A stretch of DNA of 64,000 nt from NCBI RefSeq assembly GCF_011947195.1, contig NZ_JAATVY010000014.1, forward strand, positions 96,250 to 160,249, given 5' to 3'. The notes below the pieces were generated by a model that saw nothing but the letters and a program-made list of their open reading frames with translations, did not search any database and was not told the DNA's origin. This DNA is from Planosporangium thailandense. Its GTDB lineage: Bacteria > Actinomycetota > Actinomycetes > Mycobacteriales > Micromonosporaceae. Below are positions 34,755-42,421 of this stretch, one piece after another. The position numbers were made by a program, and so were the translations under genes. The first letter of the stretch is position 1; every line of letters starts with the position of its first letter.

Positions 34755-35428
34755 CTGCTGCTCCTGTCGGTGGTGGATGGCAGGATCGCGGCGACCGCGC
34801 CGACAATCCAGTTCAGAAGGCGGTCCGGGGTCCAGGTGAGCTGGTGCAGCATCACGTGGGCCAGTCGCGGGTTGACGGTGGCCCAGAGCGCGTCGGTGGC
34901 GGTCTCGACCCCCCAGCCCTGCCCTAGCGGACCGGCCGTTGCGAGGGCCTCGACCAGGCGGCGGTAGTCCTGGCGGCGGCGTTGCTCGGCCTGTTCCCAC
35001 AGCGCAGCGATCTTGGCGTCGGCGGCTGCGGCGTGCTCGAAAGCCACCAGCAGGCCGCCCGCGCGCTCCGCGATTTCGATCAGGAGCCGGACGAACGCCT
35101 CGACGATCTCCGTTTGGGAGCCGGCGGTCAGGGCGTTGACGAAGGGCGTCCGCTCGATCAACGGCAGGTCGTCGTCGTCGCCAGTCAGGGTCCGGTCCAC
35201 GCACGTTAGTAGCAGTGCCGTTTTGCTCCCCTGGGCGTACACCGTCTCCACCGCAACGCCGGCCTCGGTGGCGATGGCCTGCATGGTGGTGCGCACGAAG
35301 CCCTCGATTGCGAACAGGCGGGTCGCGGCGTCGAGCACTGCCGCCCGGGTTGCCCGCGCCTGCGCTTGTCGTAGCGCTGAGTGGTAACGCTGACGGCCGG
35401 TGGGGATGACCTGAACGCGCCCACTCAT
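34751..35428 (-). CDS. TetR-family transcriptional regulator
   Basis: A 225-residue regulator with the N-terminal TetR helix-turn-helix (residues about 25-70: RAAVLDAATRLFAIEGFVRT, MQAIATEAGVAVETVYAQGS) and a C-terminal ligand-binding domain (VEAFVRLLIEIAERAGGLL; WATVNPRLAHVMLHQL). It is the promoter-proximal gene of the operon with hemerythrin and SRPBCC proteins and probably represses it. The operator would lie in 35429-35520, where I could not pick out a clear palindrome. Confidence 0.9.
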   Translation of the reverse strand: MSGRVQVIPTGRQRYHSALRQAQARATRAAVLDAATRLFAIEGFVRTTMQAIATEAGVAVETVYAQGSKTALLLTCVDRTLTGDDDDLPLIERTPFVNALTAGSQTEIVEAFVRLLIEIAERAGGLLVAFEHAAAADAKIAALWEQAEQRRRQDYRRLVEALATAGPLGQGWGVETATDALWATVNPRLAHVMLHQLTWTPDRLLNWIVGAVAAILPSTTDRSSR

Positions 35429-35576
35429 CCAGTGGCCCCTTGATTGATCACAGTGGGACTGTAGCGAATTTGATGATCGCGGTATGTATCTGCACGTCGT
35501 CGGTTCGGGTCAATCGAGCGTCCTATTCGGATGACCTTGGGCATCCGTCGATTTGGTAGCGTTGCGCGCCGGCCAG

Positions 35577-35700
35577 GGACCAATTGGGGACCACGCGTTG
35601 TGCGCGATGCCGCACGATCGGCATCCCAACGTCCTGGGGGTCAAGGAATCCTCGGTTCAAATCCGGCCATCTCGACGCTGCTCAGAGGGGCATATCTGAT
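35577..35700. repeat. Attachment-site-like repeat: element end plus tRNA-3'-end-like sequence
   Basis: Positions 35577-35611 repeat 15414-15448 (32 of 35 bases). Then GTCAAGG is followed by GGTTCAAATCC, a tRNA T-loop-like sequence, and by CTCGACGCTGCTCAGAGGGG and a weak hairpin ending in TGCCCTCT (to about 35716). The part 35636-35695 aligns with 39256-39319, where the same order is better preserved. An integrase fragment begins 50 bp away at 35746. This is the arrangement expected of an att site in a tRNA 3' end. The rest of 35429-35576 shows no gene. Confidence 0.55.
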
Positions 35701-35745
35701 CGTCGGATGTGCCCTCTCGTCGTAGCAGGGTGACAAACGGGGTGA

Positions 35746-36100
35746 CTAAGCACCTGGCTCCGGCTCGACGCCCAAGATCTCATCCATGGCGATCGCGCGG
35801 CTCAGGAGCACCGGCCGTAGATGGTGCCGGTAGGCGCTCTCGGTGACGGTCATGCCCGAGTGGCCACGGAGGTCGGTGATGTCCTCGCTGCGCATGCCCT
35901 TGTCGGAGAGCAGGGACACGAAGCTGTGGCGCAGTTCGCGCGGGGTCCACTCGTTGGGGTCGAGTCCGGCTCTCCGGACGATCGGGCGGAAGGCGCGCAG
36001 AACGTTGTGCCGGTCGAGGGCGGTGCCGGCGGTGGTGGCGAAGACGAGCCGAAAGGTGAGGTTGGCGCCCTGGCGGTCGCGGTGGCGGTGGAGCTCACCT
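35746..36100 (-). pseudogene. Tyrosine recombinase (integrase), C-terminal fragment
   Basis: The minus strand reads LVFATTAGTALDRHNVLRAF, then WTPRELRHSFVSLLSDKGM (box II Arg and His-x-x-Arg region), DLRGHSGMTVTESAYRHHLR with the likely nucleophilic Tyr, and ends GVEPEPGA. This is the last 110 or so residues of a phage/ICE-type integrase of actinomycetes. The sequence upstream (36100-36200) no longer reads as integrase, so the N-terminal DNA-binding part is lost and the enzyme is probably inactive. It lies beside the tRNA-end-like repeat at 35.64 kb, as integrases do at attL or attR. Confidence 0.75.
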
Positions 36101-36269
36101 GGAAGAGCCGCAGATCGCGTATCCCGGCGTCGAGGGCAGCCGGGCGCAGGTGTCGGGGAACGTCGCCCCCTGCTTCCGTCCGGCCGATCGCCTGTTGAGC
36201 GATCAGTGAAACCCGCCGTGTATCCGCGGCGTATTGCGGGGCGGCGTGGCGTTCCGGTAGAAATTTTGG

Positions 36270-36473
36270 ATGAGTGTGCCCCACTGCCCTAGTCCCGACC
36301 AGCACTTTGTTACCGAGGTCAATAAGGGATCCATTCGGATGCAGACATGGCAGCGGCACCTCAATGACATGTATGTCCGTGGTTGGCGTCTGGCCCACGT
36401 CTTCGAGCAGGACGGCAACACCGTTCAGGTCTTCGAGCACCACTGGCACCCCAACGGCTATCGAGCGAATTAG
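36270..36473 (+). CDS. Small DUF4177-like protein
   Basis: A 67-residue frame contains LNDMYVRGWRLAHVFEQDGN and VQVFEHHWHP. This resembles DUF4177, whose members have the pattern LN-x-x-G-W-x-L-x-x-V followed by an aromatic-rich strand. No convincing ribosome-binding site is seen before the ATG. It lies within the suspected decayed element. Function unknown. Confidence 0.45.
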   Translation: MSVPHCPSPDQHFVTEVNKGSIRMQTWQRHLNDMYVRGWRLAHVFEQDGNTVQVFEHHWHPNGYRAN

Positions 36474-36487
36474 TGTCACAGGGTCAC

Positions 36488-36661
36488 GTGGTCCGGGCTC
36501 GAGCCTTCCAGCAACCGAGTGGAGGCATCGGCTCCCATACCACCGACGCCCTCGCCGACGGTGTCCTCCACGATCTTGGCGTGCTCAGCGCCATCGGCGA
36601 CCGTCGCCTGGTCGAGGTCGCCCTCGACCAGGGCCGCGCCCTGCTGGACCGCCTGCCCTAG
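36488..36661 (+). CDS. Short ORF, unknown, possibly a gene remnant
   Basis: A GTG-initiated 57-codon frame ends with a coherent helical stretch: DGVLHDLGVLSAIGDRRLVE followed by VALDQGRALLDRLP. The first half is less protein-like, so it may be the tail of a larger lost gene. No family was recognised. Confidence 0.25.
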   Translation: MVRARAFQQPSGGIGSHTTDALADGVLHDLGVLSAIGDRRLVEVALDQGRALLDRLP

Positions 36662-36713
36662 CTCGCACCAGTGCCGTCCAAGCAGGTGGCATGCCTTCCG
36701 CACACTGAGGATC

Positions 36714-37130
36714 ATGTCCGTCGACTTCGCCGACCTGGCAACGATCATTGCCTGCGCGATGCTGATCTGGTGGTACGCCGCCACGGCCGGCATCACGCAG
36801 ACGGGCATCGAGTCGTCGAGCGCCGAGCTGGCCTACCTACGCAGCGGTGCCGTACTCGCATTGTTGTCCAGCTTGGCGTGGTTGCGGGCGGCAGGCGCCG
36901 CATCCAACGCCTGGGACAGGCAAATCGTGGCGACCGGGCCGGCACCAGCAGGTGCGGACCCTCTGACCCAAGCTGTTCATTCAAGCAGTTGCGGCTCGGG
37001 CCGGCCCGCTCCGGGGCGGCGCGGCGAGCCAACATGGTCGGGTCCGCACCCGCACTCCGGTCATACGGCCGCCACGTCGTTCCTCCTGACGGCGACGTCG
37101 ACTCGGATAGATCTTGTTATCGGGTGCTGA
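36714..37130 (+). CDS. Possible small membrane protein
   Basis: From an ATG at 36714 (GAGGATC upstream) the 138-residue frame has two hydrophobic segments, ADLATIIACAMLIWWYAATA (about 5-24) and YLRSGAVLALLSSLAWLRAA (about 42-61). It then turns into Ser/Gly/Pro-rich sequence that may be out of frame after about residue 85. Only the first half has clear coding character, so the gene may be frameshifted. Confidence 0.35.
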   Translation: MSVDFADLATIIACAMLIWWYAATAGITQTGIESSSAELAYLRSGAVLALLSSLAWLRAAGAASNAWDRQIVATGPAPAGADPLTQAVHSSSCGSGRPAPGRRGEPTWSGPHPHSGHTAATSFLLTATSTRIDLVIGC

Positions 37131-37175
37131 CGTACCTACAGTCAGCGCACCGGCCCCTTCTAGCAGCGAGGACAC

Positions 37176-37562
37176 ATGGTGATCAACCTTGCGGGCCCCG
37201 GCGAGAACGCGATCGCCAATGGCAAGAGCGTGATCGCCGACAGCCTGAGCCTCCGTGTCATGGGAACGGCCATCGTCTGCCTCGCTCTGGTCATCGTGCT
37301 ATTGGGTGCGTTCATCGCCATATCGGGCCGGCCCGTGGCCGTCGGCTACCGACGCGTTAATCACCATCGGGGAGGCAAGGTTCGGCTGCTCGGACTCGCG
37401 CAGATCCTCTTGGGCGCGGGGATGCTCATGCTGGGATTGCAAGGGTTCCTGATGTTGAGCTGGCTGTTCCGTACCGTCGTCCTGGGGCTTACGGCGGTCA
37501 TCATCACCACCGGTGCTGCCTTGCAGGTGTCACTAACCATCGCTCTTGCTCGGAAGCCGTAA
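37176..37562 (+). CDS. Membrane protein, unknown function
   Basis: A 128-residue protein with three hydrophobic helices: MGTAIVCLALVIVLLGAFIA (about 29-48), LGLAQILLGAGMLMLGLQGF (about 72-91) and TVVLGLTAVIITTGAALQVS (about 100-119). GAGG lies seven bases before the ATG. No family was recognised. It is part of a run of small plus-strand genes between the two tRNA-end-like repeats. Confidence 0.6.
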   Translation: MVINLAGPGENAIANGKSVIADSLSLRVMGTAIVCLALVIVLLGAFIAISGRPVAVGYRRVNHHRGGKVRLLGLAQILLGAGMLMLGLQGFLMLSWLFRTVVLGLTAVIITTGAALQVSLTIALARKP

Positions 37563-37793
37563 CCAAACTGCACGCGGCCCCTCATCCCGTGCCCGACGTA
37601 GTGGTAAGCAGCGGTCAACACCAGCCATCCAATCGGGGCGCATCGTCACTTTCTGTAGATCCGCGCTCGGTGAAACGGTTGCACGCGTCGAGATCAACCT
37701 GATTCCCAAGCTCAACGTGCACACGCGGCGCTGAGCCTCGCTTGACTTCCGTGAAAGCATCGGGATGGCAGTCGAGAGGGGGTGCTTACGAGC

Positions 37794-38150
37794 ATGACCG
37801 AGACCCCACCTGAGGTGGACGACGGCACTAACCACCGGCAGTCCCTGTGGTTGGCGTGGCGGCCACGCGTTCCACGCTGGCTCCCGGAGCAGGGCACTTC
37901 GATTTCCGACCCGACCGCCGGCCATACCCAGGTAGGCGACTACGAAGCGATAGCCTTCCTGGTCCACATTGTCGTAGGGCTCCAGTGGTTGATCGTCGTG
38001 CTGATCGCTCCAGCCGTCTTGCTCGTCCGTCTGCTGGGGCGCTCGCGCAACCAGGCTGGTTACCTGCCACCACGAGGCGAGGTACAGCAGCGACGTACAG
38101 CAAACGATCGCACGGCGCGAGACCACGAGGAACCGCAACAGTCCGTCTGA
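37794..38150 (+). CDS. Small single-pass membrane protein
   Basis: A 118-residue frame with a polar N-terminus (TETPPEVDDGTNHRQSLW), one strong transmembrane helix (AFLVHIVVGLQWLIVVLIAP, about residues 61-80) and a basic C-terminus. ATG 37794 is preferred to 37782. It lies in the same orientation as its neighbours. No recognised family. Confidence 0.45.
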   Translation: MTETPPEVDDGTNHRQSLWLAWRPRVPRWLPEQGTSISDPTAGHTQVGDYEAIAFLVHIVVGLQWLIVVLIAPAVLLVRLLGRSRNQAGYLPPRGEVQQRRTANDRTARDHEEPQQSV

Positions 38151-38396
38151 CCTCCTACGGGGCCTCACGCGACCACGTTGCCCGTAGTTCGGAACGAGGA
38201 GGTCGGGCGCCTGGAGCCTGGTGGCAACTTCAGAGCGCCTACGGGTCGGTATATATGGCCCTCAGTCGAGCGCCGTTGCCCGGTTGGCAGGCGTAACGAA
38301 CCGGACCGGGCCCAACTCCCGGCGGTCGCGAGACTGTGCCGCCGACTGGCATGATCGGCGCGGCGCATCGAGATCAGGCAGGGGAGCGGGGCGGGA

Positions 38397-38948
38397 ATGC
38401 TGAGCAAGTCCCAGTACACGGCCGTGTGGGACTTCCTACTTGGGCGAAAGTCCAAGGCAGATATGGTGGCAGCCCTCGGTGTAGATCCACGGGCAGACAG
38501 GGAGTTCTTGCCCGAACTCCTGGCCGGCGCTATGCGCCGCCACGATGCAGACGGCGTCGAAGCCGGCCTCGGCTTGATGATCAGCTTTGACCAGCTCGGC
38601 CCCGAGCGCGTCCCGGTGCTGTGTGACCTGCTGATAGCCGACTGGCACCACAAGCACGAGGACGTCGCAAGGTATCTCCAAGAGTTGGCGGACCCGGCGG
38701 CCGTGCCTGCGCTGCGCCGCGCCGCCGAACTGGATCTGCCATACCTCGAGTACGACGAAAACCGCGCGTTGTCCCGCAAATGTATGTGGGCGCTCAGCGA
38801 CATCCGCACCGACGCGGCCGTCGCCGCGCTGGAGTCACTGTCCCACTCAGACAACGTCGTCGTTCGGGACCTGGCGGCGTACCACCTGGCGAAGGTCCGC
38901 AACGGTGAACCACCGTCCCGGGTGAGCCAGCGGTTCCGCGAACGGTGA
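38397..38948 (+). CDS. HEAT-repeat domain protein
   Basis: The 183-residue protein is built of helical repeats: DVARYLQELADPAAVPALRR, RKCMWALSDIRTDAAVAALE and VVRDLAAYHLAKVRNG follow the HEAT/PBS-lyase pattern (D-P-x-A-V-x-x-L). Such proteins are scaffolds; several small HEAT proteins act as immunity or regulatory factors in actinomycetes, but nothing here proves that. The ATG has GGGGCGGG upstream. It is the last clear gene before the tRNA-end-like repeat at 39.26 kb. Confidence 0.75.
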   Translation: MLSKSQYTAVWDFLLGRKSKADMVAALGVDPRADREFLPELLAGAMRRHDADGVEAGLGLMISFDQLGPERVPVLCDLLIADWHHKHEDVARYLQELADPAAVPALRRAAELDLPYLEYDENRALSRKCMWALSDIRTDAAVAALESLSHSDNVVVRDLAAYHLAKVRNGEPPSRVSQRFRER

Positions 38949-39255
38949 GGGATCAGACCCTTGCCTCCGACTGCGAGGGATTCCAGCCCTGGACCCGGGC
39001 GCTCTGGGATGCCGGCGTCCAGCCCTCGGCCTTCCGCCGCGTCCCCAAGGCGGCCGCAGCCCGGCAGGGCGAAACCTGCGCGACGGGGAGCCACCAGCCG
39101 GGGGAGCGGGGTCCATGATCCACGCTGGGGGGGAAATCCGGGAGGCGATCTTGCCGAAACCGCCGTCTCACGCCCGCGCAGACCAACGAGCACCAGCGCC
39201 CTGACCTGCGCATTTGTCCAAACACGTCGGTCGTCCGGAGACCTCGACCGAGCTA

Positions 39256-39300
39256 GGGGTCAAAGGGTCGGGTAGCCGGTTCGAATCCGGCCGTCCCGAC
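39256..39300 (+). repeat. tRNA 3'-end-like sequence (probable attachment-site remnant)
   Basis: GCCGG-TTCGAAT-CCGGC (39275-39291) is a perfect 5-bp T-arm with a canonical 7-nt loop, followed by CGTCCCGAC, which looks like a 3' acceptor strand. No matching 5' acceptor, D-arm or anticodon arm is found within 80 bp upstream, so this is only the 3' part of a tRNA. The same order of sequence occurs at 35636-35695. No gene is seen in 38949-39255. Confidence 0.6.
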
Positions 39301-39308
39301 GCAGCTCA

Positions 39309-39345
39309 GGGGGCATATCCCCCGATGAAATATGCCCCCTTCTCG
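39309..39345 (+). terminator. Hairpin terminator after the tRNA-like segment
   Basis: GGGGGCATAT (39309-39318) pairs perfectly with ATATGCCCCC (39330-39339) around an 11-nt loop and is followed by TTCTCGTT. A degenerate copy follows the repeat at 35.64 kb. Downstream, 39346-39556 shows no gene. Confidence 0.8.
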
Positions 39346-39556
39346 TTGCTGGACGACTGACTGCGGTCCGGCCCGGTCCCTGACGGCGGTCACCCGACAG
39401 GCGGGCCGGACCGACTGCGCCGGCAGCGATCATGCTGCGGGCCGCGAATCTGACCTGTCGGGCCTTCGGGATAACGCAGGTCGGGCCGGCTGATGAAGGC
39501 CCTCGGCGATAACGGCGGTCACCATCACCGACGTGCGTCGAATCGACAGTTGTGCG

Positions 39557-40963
39557 TCAGGCCGGGCGGAAGGAGTCGCGGGCGGCGGGTGCCGCATGTT
39601 TGATCATGAGATGCCGGGTGACGGAGTACTCGGCGACCGCCTCCTGGCTCAGATCCTTGCCGAATCCGGAGCCCTTGACTCCGCCGTGCGGCGCCTCGGA
39701 CGCGATCGGCAGGTGGTCGTTGACCCAGGTCACACCGGCATCGAGCCGATGACTGATCCGCAGCGCGCGGGCGACGTCGCGGCTCCACACCGACGACGCC
39801 AGGCCGTACGGGGTGTCGTTGGCCAACCGTACCGCCTCTTCTTCGTCATCGAAGGGAAGCACCACGACGGCGGGTCCGAAGACCTCCCCCTGCACGATCT
39901 CGCTGTCCTGCTTGGCGTCGAGGATCAGGGTGGGAGGGAAGAAGAAGCCGGGCCCGTCGGCGGGCGCGCCGCCGAGCGCGACGGTTGCGCCGTCGGTCAC
40001 CGCCCGGGCCACGAAGCCGGCCACGCGGTCCCGGTGGTCGGCCGAGATCAGGGGGCCGATGTCGGTCTCGGCTGACCAGGGATCGCCGGTGCGGATCTTC
40101 GCCATAGCGGCTTCGAGCGCCCCGACCGCGTCCTGGTAGGCCGGTCGCTGGACGTAGACCCGGGTGGCGGCGGTGCAGTCCTGGCCGGTGTTGTACGTGG
40201 CGCCCATCGCGACGCCGGCGGCCATCTCGGACAGGTCCGCGTCGTCGAAGACGATGGCTGGGGCCTTCCCGCCGAGCTCGAGGTGTACGCGTTTGAGGCC
40301 CGCCACGGCGCCGCGCATCACCTCTCGCCCTGTGCGTGTCGACCCGGTGAGGCTGACCATGTCCACGCCCGGATCCTCGACCAGGGCGGCCCCCACGTCG
40401 GCGCCGCCGGTGACCACCTGGACGAGGCCGGTCGGTGCTCCGGCCTCCTCGATGAGGCGCGCCAGCGCCAGCGTCGTGCGGGGTGTCTGGGGCGCGGGTT
40501 TGATGACCACCGCATTGCCGGCGGCCAGGGCCGGACCGATCTTCCAGATTGCCATGATGAGCGGGAAGTTCCATGGCGCGATGGAGCCGACGACGCCGAT
40601 GGGTCGGCGCACGAGCATTGATGTGTATCCGGCGGACAGGGTGCCCGCGCCGGTCCCGTCCAGGGATCGCGCCGCACCGGCGAAGAAGCGCAGGTTGTCC
40701 ACGCCGAACGGCAACTCGCCGTCGCGCATGACCGGCGCCGGCTTGCCGGTCTCCTCGACCTCGAGGCGGGTCAGCTCCTCGGCGTCGCGTTCGACGAGGT
40801 CGGCCAGGCGCAGCAGGACCCGTGACCGTTCGGCCGGGGTGGCCTCGCGCCACTGTTCGAAGGCGGCCCGCGCCTTCGCCACCTTGTCGGAGACATCCCC
40901 GGCCGGCGTGTCGGGGATCTCGCCGATGGTGGCGCCGGTCGCGGGGTTGGTCAGTAGTGCCAC
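39557..40963 (-). CDS. Aldehyde dehydrogenase (gamma-aminobutyraldehyde dehydrogenase type)
   Basis: A 468-residue NAD-dependent ALDH. It has APWNFPLIMAIWKIGPALAA (substrate channel and cofactor site), SLTGSTRTGREVM, the catalytic Glu in LELGGKAPAIVFDDAD, and the nucleophilic Cys in YNTGQDCTAATRVYVQ. The NTGQDCTAATR context is typical of PuuC/PatD-like gamma-aminobutyraldehyde dehydrogenases. It would oxidise the aminoaldehyde made by the neighbouring amine oxidases to gamma-aminobutyrate or an analogue. It is 9 bp downstream of the DAO oxidase gene. Confidence 0.92.
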   Translation of the reverse strand: MALLTNPATGATIGEIPDTPAGDVSDKVAKARAAFEQWREATPAERSRVLLRLADLVERDAEELTRLEVEETGKPAPVMRDGELPFGVDNLRFFAGAARSLDGTGAGTLSAGYTSMLVRRPIGVVGSIAPWNFPLIMAIWKIGPALAAGNAVVIKPAPQTPRTTLALARLIEEAGAPTGLVQVVTGGADVGAALVEDPGVDMVSLTGSTRTGREVMRGAVAGLKRVHLELGGKAPAIVFDDADLSEMAAGVAMGATYNTGQDCTAATRVYVQRPAYQDAVGALEAAMAKIRTGDPWSAETDIGPLISADHRDRVAGFVARAVTDGATVALGGAPADGPGFFFPPTLILDAKQDSEIVQGEVFGPAVVVLPFDDEEEAVRLANDTPYGLASSVWSRDVARALRISHRLDAGVTWVNDHLPIASEAPHGGVKGSGFGKDLSQEAVAEYSVTRHLMIKHAAPAARDSFRPA

Positions 40964-40972
40964 GTGCGCTCC

Positions 40973-42421
40973 TCAGCTGTTGAAGCCGACGCCGAATCGA
41001 TCAAGTAGCCGCAGCCACGGGCCGCGGCGCCCGCCCCGCGCGTCCGCCGTGGCGAGCGCGCGGCGGGTCAGCTCCACCACCGGGAACCGCAGTGGTTCCG
41101 GCGGGAAGGGCACCGGCCGTCGCCGTACCATCTGCAGCCGGGTCCGTTCGGTCTCGCGTCCGGCGAGCAGGTCCAGGGCCACCTGCGCACCGAACCGGGA
41201 GGCGGCCACGCCGAGACCGGTGTAGCCGACGGCGTACGCGATCCGGCGGTCCCGGGTGGTGCCGAACATCGGGGTGAACCGGGTGGTGGAGTCGATCACG
41301 CCACCCCAGCGGTGGGTGAACCGTACCCCGTCGAGCTGCGGGAAGGTCTCCGCGAAGTGCTGGGCGAGCAGGCGGTGGGTGGCGTCGCGCTGTTCGAGCG
41401 CCTCGTCCACCCGGTTGCCGAACCGGTAGATGGCGTCGTAGCCGCCGAACAGGATGCGGTTGTCGGCCGTGAGTCGGTAGTAGTGGAACTGGTTGCCGGC
41501 GTCGGTGAGACCCTGCGCATCCGGCCACCGCAGCTCCGCCCGCTGCGCGTCGGTCAGTGGCTCGGTGACGAGCACATAGTCGTAGACCGGAAGGATCCAG
41601 TGCCGCAGCCGCCGCAGCGGTGGGGGATAGGCGTTGGTCCCGATGACGACCCGGTGGCAGGAGATCCGCCCGTCGGGGGTACGCACCACGACACCGCCGC
41701 GGGACCGGTCGAAACCGGTGACCCGGGTGTCCTCGTGGATCGTCACCCCGAGCGATTCGGCGACCCTTGCCAGCCCCCAGGCCAGCCGGGCGGGGTCGAC
41801 CAGGCCGCCGGTGCCCCGCAACCGTAGGCCGCCGAGGTAGGTCGGCGATGCCACGTCCGCGCGTACCTGGTCGCTGTCGAGCAGCGTGGCGTCGTCGCCG
41901 TACGACCGGTGCAGGTCGGCCAGGGCGGCGAGTTCGGCGATCTGGTGGGGGGCGACCGCGACGGTCGTCTTGCCGCACAGTCGCAGGCCCGCGTCGATGC
42001 CATGGTGCCGCGCGGTGTCGGCGATCGCGGCGAGGTTCTCGCGGCCGAGCCGGACGAGTGTCGCCATCTCGCCCGGCCAGCGCGCGATCCCGTGGGACAG
42101 GCCGTGGGTGAGTGAGTCGGAGATGAAGCCACCGTTGCGCCCGGACGCGCCGAAGGCGATCCGCCGGGCCTCCAGCAGGACCACGTCGGCGGCGGGATCG
42201 GCCTGCTTGGCCAGGATGGCCGTCCACAGCCCGGTGAATCCGCCGCCGATGACCACGAGGTCCGTGTCGCGTGCTCCGGTGAGCCGCGCCCGAGGCTGCG
42301 GCCCGTCGGGGCGGTCGGTCCAGAAGATGGTCGGCGCCGCGTCGGCGAGGGCCTGCCGCGCCTTCGCCTGCACCGCCGAGGACGGGCCGGTGCGGGGCGC
42401 GGGGGCGTTCCAGTTCGTCAA
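40973..42421 (-). CDS. FAD-dependent oxidoreductase (DAO family, PuuB-like)
   Basis: The 482-residue product has an FAD-binding motif DLVVIGGGFTGLWTAILAKQ (about residues 45-64), RRIAFGASGRNGGFISDSLT, and the C-terminal FAD segment GYTGLGVAASRFGAQVALDL. This corresponds to the DAO family, close to gamma-glutamylputrescine oxidase (PuuB) and related amine oxidases. I chose the TTG at 42421, which overlaps the glycosyltransferase stop by 4 bp (TTGA); the open frame to 43192 runs antiparallel to codons of that gene and was rejected. It is expected to produce an aldehyde, ammonia and H2O2 from an amine. Confidence 0.85.
   Translation of the reverse strand: MTNWNAPAPRTGPSSAVQAKARQALADAAPTIFWTDRPDGPQPRARLTGARDTDLVVIGGGFTGLWTAILAKQADPAADVVLLEARRIAFGASGRNGGFISDSLTHGLSHGIARWPGEMATLVRLGRENLAAIADTARHHGIDAGLRLCGKTTVAVAPHQIAELAALADLHRSYGDDATLLDSDQVRADVASPTYLGGLRLRGTGGLVDPARLAWGLARVAESLGVTIHEDTRVTGFDRSRGGVVVRTPDGRISCHRVVIGTNAYPPPLRRLRHWILPVYDYVLVTEPLTDAQRAELRWPDAQGLTDAGNQFHYYRLTADNRILFGGYDAIYRFGNRVDEALEQRDATHRLLAQHFAETFPQLDGVRFTHRWGGVIDSTTRFTPMFGTTRDRRIAYAVGYTGLGVAASRFGAQVALDLLAGRETERTRLQMVRRRPVPFPPEPLRFPVVELTRRALATADARGGRRGPWLRLLDRFGVGFNS

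Noticed and set aside
39200..39310. Complete tRNA gene
   Set aside because: Only the T-arm and 3' acceptor-like part is present; no 5' acceptor, D-arm or anticodon arm could be paired.
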